NCBI GenBank assembly: GCA_964393615.1
Contig: CAYMUR010000001.1
Span: 94,742 to 158,741 of the forward strand
DNA: 64,000 nucleotides
Source: CAYMUR01 sp964393615
Lineage (GTDB): Bacteria > Planctomycetota > Planctomycetia > Pirellulales > Pirellulaceae
Direction of reading: 5' to 3'
Numbering within the stretch: the first letter of the stretch is position 1; each line of letters starts with the position of its first letter. The notes beneath the pieces were generated by a model. It saw only the letters and a list, made by a program, of their open reading frames with translations, was not told the origin of the DNA and did no database searches. Shown in pieces: positions 35,727-45,464 of the stretch. The position numbers were made by a program, and so were the translations under genes.

Positions 35727-35829
35727 ATGACTGGAATCAGTCTGCAAATGGTCACCGCGTACCAGTGCTTCGGAAAACTGCGCCGACAAATCGGCAACCA
35801 GGTGCAATTCGAAGGATTTATGAGACAGT

Positions 35830-37788
35830 ATGACGACACATTTCCAAAACCTACTGATAACGGATGACATGGTTTTCACGCCAACCCAACAATCCGTTCC
35901 GGTCAATCCACAAATGCCCGCATCGTTGGTGGAAGCCCAAATCCACCATGCGTGTCAACCTACCGTATACCGATGCCTGCGTTCTGCAATCGCAGTTCTG
36001 CTCATCGTTATAAAATTTGCCGTCGGCAACAGTGCAGCAGAAATTGTCGTTCAAGTTCAGGCCGAAGGACCACATTTTGCTAACATTCCTTCTACATTAC
36101 GTGTTTTAGTACAAGGATTTGAGGAGAAACCGGATCCTGTCATGAACCCACCTGTGGTGTCATCAGGTTTACAGATAAAACTCGTCGACATAGCACCCCA
36201 TGTTTCACAGCGAATCCAAATCTACAACGGACGGCGGATTGAAAACAGAACTGTCGTCTACGATTTTCGTTGGCAACTTTTGACTGACAAACCAGGAGAA
36301 TATTCGGTAGGTCCATTCCATATTCAGCAAGGAAATACGGAAGTCAAACACAAGGCGATCAACTTGACATTCCAAAAGATAGCCGAAGACAAAGATATGC
36401 GAGCGGTGATCAAGTTACCAGACAGATCCGTTTATCCGGGTGAGCGCGTGCCAATCCAAATTGAATGGTGGTATGCTGGTGACACGGATCAAATTAGAGG
36501 CCTTGCCGTCCGGTCACCACTGTTCGATCAATTTGATTTTGTTGACGAAGAACCGCAACGTGGGGATCAACTTTTACCAATCCAAACCTCGCAAGGTATC
36601 ACACGGATAAAGGCAATCGTATCGCAAGAGCACTTGGAAGGACAACGCTGGATTGTTCTTTCCGCAAAACGCGAATTGGTCGCCGACAAACCGGGTGAAT
36701 ATACGTTTCCATCAACGGTCGCCACAATGGACAAAGTAGTTCGTTGGCGACGTGATTTCTTTGGCGACAAGATCGCCGCCGCCACCATACCAATCAAATC
36801 GACAGGTCAACCTATTCAACTAGTCGTCCGTTCGTTTCCACGCGACGGTCGTCCGGAAAGTTTTATCGGAGCGGTCGGCAGCGGATTTGGGATGGAAGTT
36901 TCGGCAGATCGGACTGTCGTTCGTGTCGGTGACCCCATCAAACTGACCATTCGCGTCCGTGGCAAGGGTAATCTGAATAATATCTCCTTGCCGCCACTCG
37001 ACGCCGACGGCGGAATGCAGAGAACCCAATATCGCCTGCCAGCGGACGAATCGACTGGTATACTCCACGACGGCATCAAAACATTTCAAGTATCGATACG
37101 CGTGCTGGACACTCTTATCGCCGAGATTCCTCGGCTGGCGTTCTCCTGGTTCAATCCCCAGACAGAAACTTACCAGACAACACATTCGGCCCCCATCGCA
37201 CTGCGCGTGGAGGATACCAACTTGGTAACTGCCGCCGACGTTGTCTCCCACACAGCAAAAACATCTTCCGAAACTGAACCTCCTCAAGATGTAGACAAAC
37301 CATTAGACTCTGAAACAACTCCAAGCATTACAGGTGCGGCAACTTCGATTCACAACGCCGATTTATCCATCGAACTCAATACTCATCATTTACTCACCGA
37401 ACAACATTTTCAGATCAATCATGTGTTGGCCCAAGTGGCTTGTTATCTTGGAGGTCTCGCCTTTCTCACCTTTGCAGTCTGGGATCGACAACGCCGACAA
37501 ATCGATCCCGACGTCACCCGGCGTCGCAAAAGCCTACGTGAACATCAGCGTCAAATACAGTCGGCAAATGGTTTGCCGCGTGAAGTCGCTGCCAAACGCA
37601 TTGCAGACTCCTTGAGAGCGATTGCAACGAATGCCAATGCAGACCAGCGTTCGCAAATCGAACCATTCATTGCACAGTGTGAAGAAATTATCTACATTCC
37701 AAAAGATGGAAACAATGAATTGATTCAGCCAGAATTAATTTCCGATGCCGCCAATTTGGTGGGCAAGATGCTCCAAGAAACAACATGA
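35830..37788 (+). CDS. batD: BatD-like oxygen-tolerance family protein
   Basis: 652 residues, exported and membrane anchored. A long N-terminal region precedes the hydrophobic signal/anchor (about 50-68, AIAVLLIVIKFAVGNSAA); a start at ATG 35914 is also possible. The periplasmic part holds repeated immunoglobulin-like beta domains with BatD phrases: VVYDFRWQLLTDKPGEYSVGPF, YPGERVPIQIEWW, VVRVGDPIKLTIRVRGKGNLNNISLPPL, IRVLDTLIAEIPRLAFSWFNP. A C-terminal membrane helix (~535-555, LAQVACYLGGLAFLTFAVW) is followed by a basic cytoplasmic tail. About 100 bp separate it from the BatB-TPR stop, and its end overlaps the start of batE. Confidence 0.88.
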   Translation: MTTHFQNLLITDDMVFTPTQQSVPVNPQMPASLVEAQIHHACQPTVYRCLRSAIAVLLIVIKFAVGNSAAEIVVQVQAEGPHFANIPSTLRVLVQGFEEKPDPVMNPPVVSSGLQIKLVDIAPHVSQRIQIYNGRRIENRTVVYDFRWQLLTDKPGEYSVGPFHIQQGNTEVKHKAINLTFQKIAEDKDMRAVIKLPDRSVYPGERVPIQIEWWYAGDTDQIRGLAVRSPLFDQFDFVDEEPQRGDQLLPIQTSQGITRIKAIVSQEHLEGQRWIVLSAKRELVADKPGEYTFPSTVATMDKVVRWRRDFFGDKIAAATIPIKSTGQPIQLVVRSFPRDGRPESFIGAVGSGFGMEVSADRTVVRVGDPIKLTIRVRGKGNLNNISLPPLDADGGMQRTQYRLPADESTGILHDGIKTFQVSIRVLDTLIAEIPRLAFSWFNPQTETYQTTHSAPIALRVEDTNLVTAADVVSHTAKTSSETEPPQDVDKPLDSETTPSITGAATSIHNADLSIELNTHHLLTEQHFQINHVLAQVACYLGGLAFLTFAVWDRQRRQIDPDVTRRRKSLREHQRQIQSANGLPREVAAKRIADSLRAIATNANADQRSQIEPFIAQCEEIIYIPKDGNNELIQPELISDAANLVGKMLQETT

Positions 37789-38624
37789 CTGCTGCGCATC
37801 GATATATCTATGTCTTGTTTCTGTGGCTGCTAACGGCCTCATGGGGCCTGGCCCAGAATCAGTCAATACCACTCGACAAAACACTACTCGAAGCGATCGA
37901 AACCTATCGCACTGCCATGAATTCCGTTTCCAGGGATGAAAGGCTGCGACTGTTCCAGCGAGCCGAACTATTATTCGCACGCTTGGTAACCGGTCCGCAA
38001 GGAATTCAAAATCCCAGCCTCTACACCAACCTTGGCAACGCGGCATTACAGGCCGAACATCTTGGTACGGCAGTACTGTCCTATCGACGCGCACTACATA
38101 TCGATCCTTCCCAGCAACAAGCTCGCCAGAATCTGGAACACGCCAGAAGCCGGCTTCCAGACTGGATCCCCAACGTCACAGCGCCCAAGCAGTTCGACAC
38201 TTTTTTTGTGGGATTGAACTTCATATCGCTACAAAAACGTCGCCTGTTAGCAGCGACGATGTTTTTTGTAGCGTGTGCTCTGTTGGCATTCTCCATGCGG
38301 TGGCAACATTCTTTGTTGCGCAATACTGCCTCCCTCCTACTGGTTTTTTGGGCGGTATTATTGGCAGCCACTTTCTGGCAACATTTCAGGCCGCCAGTGT
38401 CCGCTGCCGTTGTCACGCGCCCCGAAACCATTGCTCGCGCTGCTGACGCCACGAATGCTCCGCCCCGGTTTAGTGAACCGTTACCTGGTGGAACGGAAGT
38501 TCACGTTGAGCTGCAACGAGACGGTTGGGCTCATATCCGCCTGGCGGACGGACGCGATGGCTGGGTACGACTGTCTGACCTAGGTTTTGTGTGTGACCTA
38601 CCCGTCGAACCCTCTGTTCCATAA
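37785..38624 (+). CDS. batE: BatE-like TPR/SH3 membrane protein
   Basis: 279 residues. Its ATG overlaps the batD stop (ATGA), indicating coupled translation. Order: signal peptide (YVLFLWLLTASWGLA), TPR-like helices (~60-125, NPSLYTNLGNAALQAEHLGTAVLSYRRALHIDPS), two membrane helices (LLAATMFFVACALLAFSM; SLLLVFWAVLLAATF), and a C-terminal bacterial SH3 domain (GTEVHVELQRDGWAHIRLADGRDGWVRLSDL). This architecture is that of the last gene in Bat operons. It ends the plus-strand cluster; the next gene is convergent. Confidence 0.9.
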   Translation: MTAAHRYIYVLFLWLLTASWGLAQNQSIPLDKTLLEAIETYRTAMNSVSRDERLRLFQRAELLFARLVTGPQGIQNPSLYTNLGNAALQAEHLGTAVLSYRRALHIDPSQQQARQNLEHARSRLPDWIPNVTAPKQFDTFFVGLNFISLQKRRLLAATMFFVACALLAFSMRWQHSLLRNTASLLLVFWAVLLAATFWQHFRPPVSAAVVTRPETIARAADATNAPPRFSEPLPGGTEVHVELQRDGWAHIRLADGRDGWVRLSDLGFVCDLPVEPSVP

Positions 38625-38769
38625 AACAATCGAAAACCGAGCTTTCAGCCCATCGCTACTCGTCATGCGATGATCGGTGACAAACGGTGTCTTGGTGCTG
38701 CAACCAACCGGTTACATCAGAAAACTACCCCAAAGAGATAAAACATTTCCGCTCAGAAAGCTGGTCGTT
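38625..38769. other. convergent gap after the Bat cluster
   Basis: 145 bases between the batE and lpd stops. No terminator with a T-run was seen. Confidence 0.4.
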
Positions 38770-40197
38770 TCACGACCGTGTCTTGGGTTTGTAGATTTCA
38801 GTTGCCGTTCCCAGATGAACTTCGGCAGCATTCATCAATGTTTCACTCATCGTTGGATGAGGATGAATCGTTTCCGTAACATCGCGCAATTCACACCCCA
38901 TTTCAATGGCCAAAACGGCTTCAGCAATCAATTCCCCCGCGCCGGGACCCACGATCCCACAGCCTAACACGCGTTCCGATTCTTGGTCAACAATCCACTT
39001 GGTCAGACCCTCGATTCTACCCAGTGCGTGTGCTCTTCCGCTGGCAGCCCACGGGTAGACGGCTGTTCGAAAGGAACAACCTTGCTCTTTCGCTTTTGTT
39101 TCTGACAAGCCAGCCCACGCGATTTCAGGATCTGTAAACACAACCGCTGGTATTGCCAGCGGGTTAAATTCCACCGGCCTGCCAAGAATCGCTTCCACAG
39201 CCACCTTGCCTTCATGGGATGCCTTGTGAGCAAGCATCGGCTCACCAGCAACATCACCAATGGCAAAAATCGCTTGACTGGCTGTGCGCTGCTGCTTGTC
39301 ACATGCAATAAATCCTCGGTCGTCGGTTTCAATGCCTGTATTTTCTAATCCCAGTTGTGCGCTATTTGGTCTTCGTCCAACGGACACAAGAACTCGCTCA
39401 AACAGCTGCACACCACTCTTTTCGGGTCCGTCAAAGGTGACCTCGACCTGATCGCCTCGGTTTTCCAACGAGACAACACGCGAATTCAAATAAATCCGAC
39501 CCTCTAATAGTGTTTCCAACCTCTTGTGTAGTGGCTTGACAAGATCTCGATCAACTCCCGGTAATAAGCCGTCCGTCAACTCAACAACGCTAACTTTGCT
39601 ACCGAGCGCAGCATACACAGTACCCATTTCCAATCCAATATACCCGCCGCCGATGACAAGCATTGATTCCGGCAAGTCAGCTAAATGCAAGGCACCGGTA
39701 GAGTCCATGACGCGATCAGAATCAATGTCAAAAATGGGCGGCATTGCAGGGATAGATCCGGTTGCAATAATTGCATGCTCGAATGTGACCTGGCCGTCAT
39801 CCGGAATGGAGGCATGGTTTCCTGAAAGCTGCATGGTATGAGAGTCGGAAAAACTACCACATGCCTCAATGACACGAACTTTCCGACGTTTTGCCAGTTG
39901 CTTCAACCCGCCGGACAAAGTTTGAATGACCTTTTCCTTGCGAGCCCGTACCGAGTCGATGTCAATCTGCGGAGTTTCGTAGCGAACACCCCATTCCTGG
40001 CCAAGTTCACCAACTTCCTGGACAACCCGTGCGACATGCAACAACGCTTTGGAAGGAATGCAACCGCGCAGCAGACAAGTTCCACCAAGCTTTGATTCCA
40101 TTTCAACCAAAGTGACATCGAGCCCTTCATCAGCCGCGAGAAAAGCTGCTGCATAGCCACCCGGTCCACCACCAAGAACAACAAGTTGGGTTTTCAT
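38770..40197 (-). CDS. lpd: dihydrolipoyl dehydrogenase
   Basis: 475 residues; the E3 flavoprotein that reoxidises dihydrolipoamide in 2-oxo acid dehydrogenase and glycine cleavage complexes. The FAD-binding motif is VLGGGPGGYAAAFLAAD, the redox disulfide GGTCLLRGCIPSKA (Cys41, Cys46), the NAD motif VIGGGYIGLEMGTVYAALGSKV, then FAIGDVAGEPMLAHKASHEG and the active-site HPHPTMSE. The length is normal. E1 and E2 genes are not adjacent, so the complex it serves cannot be told from here. rpsD is upstream on the same strand, with 119 bp between. Confidence 0.95.
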   Translation of the reverse strand: MKTQLVVLGGGPGGYAAAFLAADEGLDVTLVEMESKLGGTCLLRGCIPSKALLHVARVVQEVGELGQEWGVRYETPQIDIDSVRARKEKVIQTLSGGLKQLAKRRKVRVIEACGSFSDSHTMQLSGNHASIPDDGQVTFEHAIIATGSIPAMPPIFDIDSDRVMDSTGALHLADLPESMLVIGGGYIGLEMGTVYAALGSKVSVVELTDGLLPGVDRDLVKPLHKRLETLLEGRIYLNSRVVSLENRGDQVEVTFDGPEKSGVQLFERVLVSVGRRPNSAQLGLENTGIETDDRGFIACDKQQRTASQAIFAIGDVAGEPMLAHKASHEGKVAVEAILGRPVEFNPLAIPAVVFTDPEIAWAGLSETKAKEQGCSFRTAVYPWAASGRAHALGRIEGLTKWIVDQESERVLGCGIVGPGAGELIAEAVLAIEMGCELRDVTETIHPHPTMSETLMNAAEVHLGTATEIYKPKTRS

Positions 40198-40316
40198 TTG
40201 CCGTCAAGGTTTCCGTAGACATTTTCTCAGGTTTCGGTCATCCTCTTTGCATCAGAGCATCCAACAATGTTGACACTACCGAAATGGAAAAACAACCGTA
40301 AAAGATTTTCATGCCA

Positions 40317-40925
40317 TCAACGTGACATAAATTCGACAACGATGTTGACATCCACCGGCAAGCTGACCTCATCCGGACCGAGATTTCGCTGGACACTGGC
40401 CGTGAGCGAATCCGCATCCAACGTCACCCAATCGAGAGCTTCCGGAGGATGCTCGCTGAGAATACTTTTGTACACGTTTTTCAGATTCTCACGATTGCGC
40501 ACCGTGACCACATCTCCTGGACGGACCAGGAATGACGGTTTCGTTGTTTTTACACCATTCACCACAAAGTGGCCGTGTACGATTCCCTGTCGCGCCTGTG
40601 GGCGGGTAGCGGCCAAACCCACACGACGAACTACATTGTCCAGTCGTCGCTCACAAAGAATCAGCAACAATTGCCCCGTGTTACCTTTACCTCGACTGGC
40701 TTTGTCGAAGTACCGCCGCAACTGTCTCTCACCCATCCCATAATAATGTTTGATTTTTTGCTTTTCCATCAAAGCCAGGCCATAGTTGGACGGGCGTCGC
40801 GGTCGTGTATTCATGCCAGGCGGTTGTTCGCGTCGCTGCGATGCCCGGGTTGCACCTGCACTTTCGTAAATCATTGCGCCTAAGCGGCGATTTACACGTG
40901 CTTTGGGACCCGTATAGTGAGCCAT
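40317..40925 (-). CDS. rpsD: 30S ribosomal protein S4
   Basis: 202 residues. S4 nucleates assembly of the 30S body by binding 16S rRNA. It opens MAHYTGPKARVNRRLG and contains KQKIKHYYGMGERQLRRYF and the S4 RNA-binding domain ERRLDNVVRRVGLAATRPQARQGIVHGHFVVNG, with VNIVVEFMSR at the end. It lacks the zinc-binding Cys cluster, so it is the Cys-free form. It is not in a ribosomal protein operon here. A short inverted repeat (CTCTC/GAGAG) lies just upstream of the start. Confidence 0.97.
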   Translation of the reverse strand: MAHYTGPKARVNRRLGAMIYESAGATRASQRREQPPGMNTRPRRPSNYGLALMEKQKIKHYYGMGERQLRRYFDKASRGKGNTGQLLLILCERRLDNVVRRVGLAATRPQARQGIVHGHFVVNGVKTTKPSFLVRPGDVVTVRNRENLKNVYKSILSEHPPEALDWVTLDADSLTASVQRNLGPDEVSLPVDVNIVVEFMSR

Positions 40926-41059
40926 TCGATTCTCTCCGAGAGGTCTAATTGCCGATATATTTAGGAAAACATTTGATTCTTATCGATTCTGCCCACCAAA
41001 ACAAGGGGGAAAACAGCCGGTATCCGACAAACCTGGATCGCATCACCTCTTTTTGGGCT

Positions 41060-42148
41060 TCAGCCGAGACATCGCACCTCATCCCTCAGTTGCGCCGCGT
41101 CATGCTCTAACTGCTCCACGTCCTGAAAAATCCGGCACAGACCCCGCGGTATTGCACGAAATGCCTTTTCCCTACGTAATCTCCCCAAAGAACGGACTGC
41201 CAGATTGCGAATATAGATCCGCGCAATTCGATCAGGGTACTTGCGTGCGGCGGAACCATAAATCTCTGGATCCCCTTCCCCCGAATCGCCAACCAACACG
41301 AACCGCCGATCTGGAAAAGCACGTAAAATGGACCGGATAGACCGCCATTTACTCCACTTGTTCCATCTCGTGGGTAATAGCAAAGACAACACACGCGGAT
41401 CCTTTAAACGTAATGTTCGCAAATGATAACTTCCTTGCGGGAACAGGTCATCACAACGAAAATCGTCCAGCGGCTGAAACAGCTGCCAAGGACTGGAAGA
41501 AACATAATGAAATGCAGCACCTGCATCTGCCCAACGCTGATAAAGTTGGGACATGCCAGGAATTGACTCATACTCACGCAAAAAAGTATTGGCCAGCAAT
41601 TCGCTGCGACAAGGAACATCAGAACGTTTGATCGTATCATCGATGTCTGAAATGACACTTAAACCACGTCGACCAACTAATTGCGCTCGGCCCATAAAAG
41701 TGCGCTGTTCATCCCGACGAGTCAAAATTTCGAAGTTCAACCAGCCGTCCTGTAGCGCTCCTTGGTCATGAAGCAATTCGGCCTGATACGCAGACAACCG
41801 CAACGTACCGCTAAAATAGCCATTACGTCGAGTTCGACTGCGCAGACGATACCTTTTATCTCCGACACGAATCACGATCCGTTTACCGCGTTCATGCTGT
41901 GCCAGAAAACTGCTGACACGCTGTCTAAATATTTCCGAATTTAATTCATGCACACCGGTTTTCATGGCGCGCGTCAGCAAGCGAACCAGCATGCGATCGT
42001 GAAAACTATCATGGCACGGTTCATAAACTGCACCATGAATCTTGATTTTCCAACTACGTTGGTCATCGTCCAGATAACCAAAGGATGGATAAATTACCGC
42101 CAACTCATGCAGTTCGATTTGCGACAGTTGGCTGGGTATGCGAATCAT
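41060..42148 (-). CDS. APP1-type (DUF2183) HAD phosphatase
   Basis: 362 residues from ATG 42148 (GGGTGA eight bases upstream); a TTG one codon earlier is less likely. The catalytic domain of yeast phosphatidate phosphatase APP1 is visible: SVISDIDDTIKRSDV (DxDxT, about 166-179), the second HAD motif HYVSSSPWQLF, RFVLVGDSGEGDPEIYG, and IARIYIRNL. The N-terminal ~150 residues form the extra beta domain usual in bacterial DUF2183 proteins. Its probable reaction is dephosphorylation of a lipid or other phosphate; the substrate is not known. There is no signal peptide, so it is cytoplasmic or peripheral. Confidence 0.88.
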   Translation of the reverse strand: MIRIPSQLSQIELHELAVIYPSFGYLDDDQRSWKIKIHGAVYEPCHDSFHDRMLVRLLTRAMKTGVHELNSEIFRQRVSSFLAQHERGKRIVIRVGDKRYRLRSRTRRNGYFSGTLRLSAYQAELLHDQGALQDGWLNFEILTRRDEQRTFMGRAQLVGRRGLSVISDIDDTIKRSDVPCRSELLANTFLREYESIPGMSQLYQRWADAGAAFHYVSSSPWQLFQPLDDFRCDDLFPQGSYHLRTLRLKDPRVLSLLLPTRWNKWSKWRSIRSILRAFPDRRFVLVGDSGEGDPEIYGSAARKYPDRIARIYIRNLAVRSLGRLRREKAFRAIPRGLCRIFQDVEQLEHDAAQLRDEVRCLG

Positions 42149-42602
42149 CAATTTTCACCCAAATCGGTTACGTTCGTTCCCTCGCAGGAACAACCTTGGC
42201 GCCACAACGTATTCGTGGTTTAGCAAAATATCCGTGTGGTCTGCTGCGCGTGTCCCAGGAAGCCCTGTCGGAGCACAGTAATCGTCGGAGCACAGTAATC
42301 GTCGGAGCACAGTAATCGTCGAAGCACAGTAATCGTCGGAGCACAGTATCCTGCTAGAGCAAGCTTCACGCTTCCTCCTCAGCCCCCTGATCTACCCACG
42401 TCCGAACACTATTATTTAGACTCGCTGACCACCTTGTCTGTCAAGCTGCCCCCAAGTCGGTTCGACCCGTAAATTTTTACCATCTTTCCATGAAGTTGGA
42501 TCACCTATTGCAGACTGCCATCGACTAAGCACCCCATTGCGCCGGTAACCCGGCGGCGGTCCAAAAAAACACCGCCACCATCAAGAATTCTGAAAAACAA
42601 CT
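42149..42602. other. intergenic region with 17-bp repeat array
   Basis: 454 bases between the APP1-type gene and the broken methyltransferase. Apart from the repeat array nothing was recognised. The frame of the broken methyltransferase reads on to 42505 only because of its frameshift. Confidence 0.5.
42267..42349. repeat. tandem repeat, about 4.9 x 17 bp
   Basis: Units of GTCGGAGCACAGTAATC: three exact, one with GTCGAAG, and a fifth ending CAGTATC. The unit length is not a multiple of three. It shares CACAGTA with the 14-bp repeat at 50073. Confidence 0.95.
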
Positions 42603-43053
42603 TTAACCCCTCGGGAACTGGCGACAATATTCGTAAATCGCCATGCCCGTGGCTGTGGCCACATTCAAACTGTGCGGCAAGCCGTACATCGGAATTTCCA
42701 CCACATGGTCCAGCAACCGCAGCACTTCGTCTGGCAAGTGCAAACGAATACAGTGACTGAGATCCTGTTGTCTGTTCAAGACCCACCAACTGAAATTGGT
42801 CTAACTTCATTTTTTCGAGAACTGGTAATAACGAGCGATGCAATTCGACCTGGACCTGGCTAGTGGCATCGCGACTGATTTTGGAATCAATTTTAGGACG
42901 CCCGCAAGCGATCAATCGTGAAATACCGAAACAACTGGTGGTTCGTATGATTCGAGACAGATTGACATTACTTCGTAACGGCATACACATCACCACCAAT
43001 TCCCGTGGCCGGTCAAGTTGCTGTGACTGCTTGTGGCGTTGATGTTGAAACAT
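42603..43053 (-). pseudogene. SpoU/TrmH-family RNA methyltransferase remnant (internal deletion and frameshift)
   Basis: The first frame (from ATG 43053) reads LDRPRELVVMCMPLRSNVNLSRIIRTT down to QLVGLEQTTGSQSLYSFAL, the N-terminal half of a SpoU-type tRNA/rRNA 2'-O-methyltransferase. A shifted frame then continues LPDEVLRLLDHVVEIPMYG and LPHSLNVATATGMAIYEYC to a stop at 42603. The stretch that normally joins them, with the SAM-binding V-I-G-x-E-x-x-G motif, is missing (roughly 13-15 residues), so this is not a one-base sequencing error. The remnant would not bind SAM. An assembly collapse is the alternative. Confidence 0.8.
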
Positions 43054-43189
43054 GGAAAATTTCAAAGGCCAGACCAGCGACTCACCTCTTCGGTCTTTTC
43101 GTGTCGGCCGGAGTAGCTAAAATATCAATTGCTAAAATGTTTTATTAAGATTCGTCTGATCTAAAAGTGCTGCTTACCAGATAAATGCA

Positions 43190-45214
43190 ATGAACGTCCC
43201 GACCTCAGGCCCCCACACGCCATCCTACGCAACAAGGCATCGACATGCCGCCTACTACAACGCCCGACGTTCGTTCTCTGACTCTCGTTGGCCCCCCCAC
43301 GATGGGTATAGTGCCGTCGCCCCTGGTGGTTTTTTGATCGGTATCTTCCTTGCCGTGAGTGGTTGTTATCACGCTGAATCGGAATATTTTGGCACCACGC
43401 TTCCCAGGCATTCTGCCGAAGTTCTTTGGGTCAATAACGGAGCAGAACCACAGTGGATCGATCCAGGTAAGTGTTCCGACAGCAACGGTGGTGAAATCAT
43501 TTTTAATACGTTTGCTGGACTTGTCCAAGCCCACCCCGTAACACTGGAACCCCTGCCGGACGTTGCCCACAACTGGGTTGTTTCAGATGACGGCCGAACC
43601 TACACTTTTTACCTTCGATCCACCCAGTGGTCAGACGGTCAACCGTTGACGGCCCACGATTTTGAATGGTCTTTAAGACGTTTACTCGATCCGAAAACTG
43701 CCTCCAAATACGCCAACATTGCTTATGATTTGAAACACGCCATGGCGTTCCACCAACGGGCTCTCCTTGTCCGTGGCCTACCCGGAGCCTCTTCAATAGA
43801 AGAGATAAAACGATTGCTCTCCTCTTCGTCAATAGAAATGACGACTGTCGAAGCATGTCCTGATGTTGGCGGTTTCTTTATTTATCTAGGTGGTGATGAA
43901 AACAAAAGAGCAAATTTACGTCAGCGCGCCCTTGATATCATCAATAACCTGTCAATCAACGATAGCCAGTTGTCTGCTAAAGTAACAGACAGTTCCGTCG
44001 TGGGCGTACGGGCAATAGACAACCTGACTCTCCGTCTGGAACTTAATAATCCCGTTCCTTATTTCTTAAACCTGTTGACGTTTTATTCGTTCATGCCGAT
44101 CCCCCGGCATGTGATCGAACAGCTCGAATCGGCCGGTCAAAACACGGATCTCTGGACACGACCGGAACACTTTGTCAGCAACGGCCCTTATGTTCTAAAA
44201 CGCTGGCAATTTCGCCAATCGATGGATTTCGAAAAAAATCCTTACTATTGGGACGCGGCTCACGTCAGGACTCCATCGGTTCACGCTTCCATGGTCGAAA
44301 GTTACAACACAGCTTTAAACCTTTACTTCACGGGCGAACTTGACTTTCCAGGCGGCAACACGGCACTACCGAATGAGTTCATGGATGAATTGCGACAGTA
44401 TAAAGATTTTCGCTCTGCCCCATACCTGGGCGCATATTTCTACTGGTTCAACACAAAACAGGCCCCCATGGATGACGTCAATGTCCGACAAGCATTTAGC
44501 TTGGCAATCGATCGTAATGCAATTGTTCAACACGTGACTCGCGGCGGACAAATACCTAGCGCCAACCTGGTTCCAGACGGTCTGGCTGGCTACCAAGGCC
44601 CGCAAGGCTTGCAATTTGATCCCCGTCAAGCGCGACAGCTCCTCGCCAAAGCTGGCTACCCGAACGGGCAAGGACTGCCACAGGTCACGTTGATTTACAA
44701 CACTTCGGAAGGCCACAAACAGATTGCCGTCGCAGTGCAGCAAATGTGGAAAGAAAATCTCAACGTTGACGTTCAGATTCAAAACCAGGAATGGCAAGTC
44801 TATTTAAGCAAACTGGAACAGATGGATTTTCAGATCGCCCGGATGGGATGGATTGGGGACTATCCTGACCCCTATACTTTTCTCGACCTTTTAACCTCTT
44901 ATTCTGGAAACAACCATTCCGGCTGGGTAGACGAACACTATGACACATTATTACAACAGTCCAAAACAGAAAATGACCATCAACAGCGGCTAGAAATTTT
45001 GCAGCGTGCTGAACGGCACATGATCCAACAACAGCCAATTCTGCCAATCTATATCTATACACGGTCGCAACTTGTCAAACCTTATATTCGAGGTTTTTGG
45101 AGCAACTACATGGATCGACATCCTTGGAAGTATTTGTGGATTGAGACAAATTGGCATGCTGGCATGGAACACCCAGGTGAAGATCCTGCACCACCGTTGT
45201 GGACACACCATTGA
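43190..45214 (+). CDS. oppA: peptide ABC transporter substrate-binding lipoprotein (OppA-like)
   Basis: 674 residues, SBP family 5. The lipobox is FLAVSGC with Cys59; the first ~40 residues before the hydrophobic core look unusually long, but no better start is visible. Domain markers: EVLWVNNGAEPQWIDPGKC, WVVSDDGRTYTFYLRSTQWSDGQPLTAHDFEWSLRRLLDP, DVNVRQAFSLAIDRNAIV, ARQLLAKAGYPNGQGLPQVTL. It differs from E. coli OppA by an insert near 190-260. It is first of a five-gene operon and should deliver oligopeptides to OppBCDF. Confidence 0.92.
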   Translation: MNVPTSGPHTPSYATRHRHAAYYNARRSFSDSRWPPHDGYSAVAPGGFLIGIFLAVSGCYHAESEYFGTTLPRHSAEVLWVNNGAEPQWIDPGKCSDSNGGEIIFNTFAGLVQAHPVTLEPLPDVAHNWVVSDDGRTYTFYLRSTQWSDGQPLTAHDFEWSLRRLLDPKTASKYANIAYDLKHAMAFHQRALLVRGLPGASSIEEIKRLLSSSSIEMTTVEACPDVGGFFIYLGGDENKRANLRQRALDIINNLSINDSQLSAKVTDSSVVGVRAIDNLTLRLELNNPVPYFLNLLTFYSFMPIPRHVIEQLESAGQNTDLWTRPEHFVSNGPYVLKRWQFRQSMDFEKNPYYWDAAHVRTPSVHASMVESYNTALNLYFTGELDFPGGNTALPNEFMDELRQYKDFRSAPYLGAYFYWFNTKQAPMDDVNVRQAFSLAIDRNAIVQHVTRGGQIPSANLVPDGLAGYQGPQGLQFDPRQARQLLAKAGYPNGQGLPQVTLIYNTSEGHKQIAVAVQQMWKENLNVDVQIQNQEWQVYLSKLEQMDFQIARMGWIGDYPDPYTFLDLLTSYSGNNHSGWVDEHYDTLLQQSKTENDHQQRLEILQRAERHMIQQQPILPIYIYTRSQLVKPYIRGFWSNYMDRHPWKYLWIETNWHAGMEHPGEDPAPPLWTHH

Positions 45215-45464
45215 GGTCAAAAACTATCCTTAGAACGTGCCGCTGGCAGTGCGTCCTACCAATCATAAAAGCCGTCTCCCGAAGTACTCGAAAAAGGAAA
45301 TGCAACGGTCAACCTATCTGTCATTTTTATTTTTGGCATGGTAAACAAAAGCGTCTCACTGAAATCAGAGAACGGATGCCACCTTTGACCACGGCCACGA
45401 CATGATACGAGTCGTTTGAATGCAACACAAATCAATCGTCAGTATTGTCAAAGAAAGCTGAAAC
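45215..45464. other. oppA-oppB gap
   Basis: 250 bases. A 68-codon open frame overlaps the end of oppA and shows no coding character. No hairpin was recognised. Confidence 0.4.

Noticed and set aside
45199..45405. 68-codon open frame after oppA
   Set aside because: It overlaps the end of oppA in another frame and lacks coding character.
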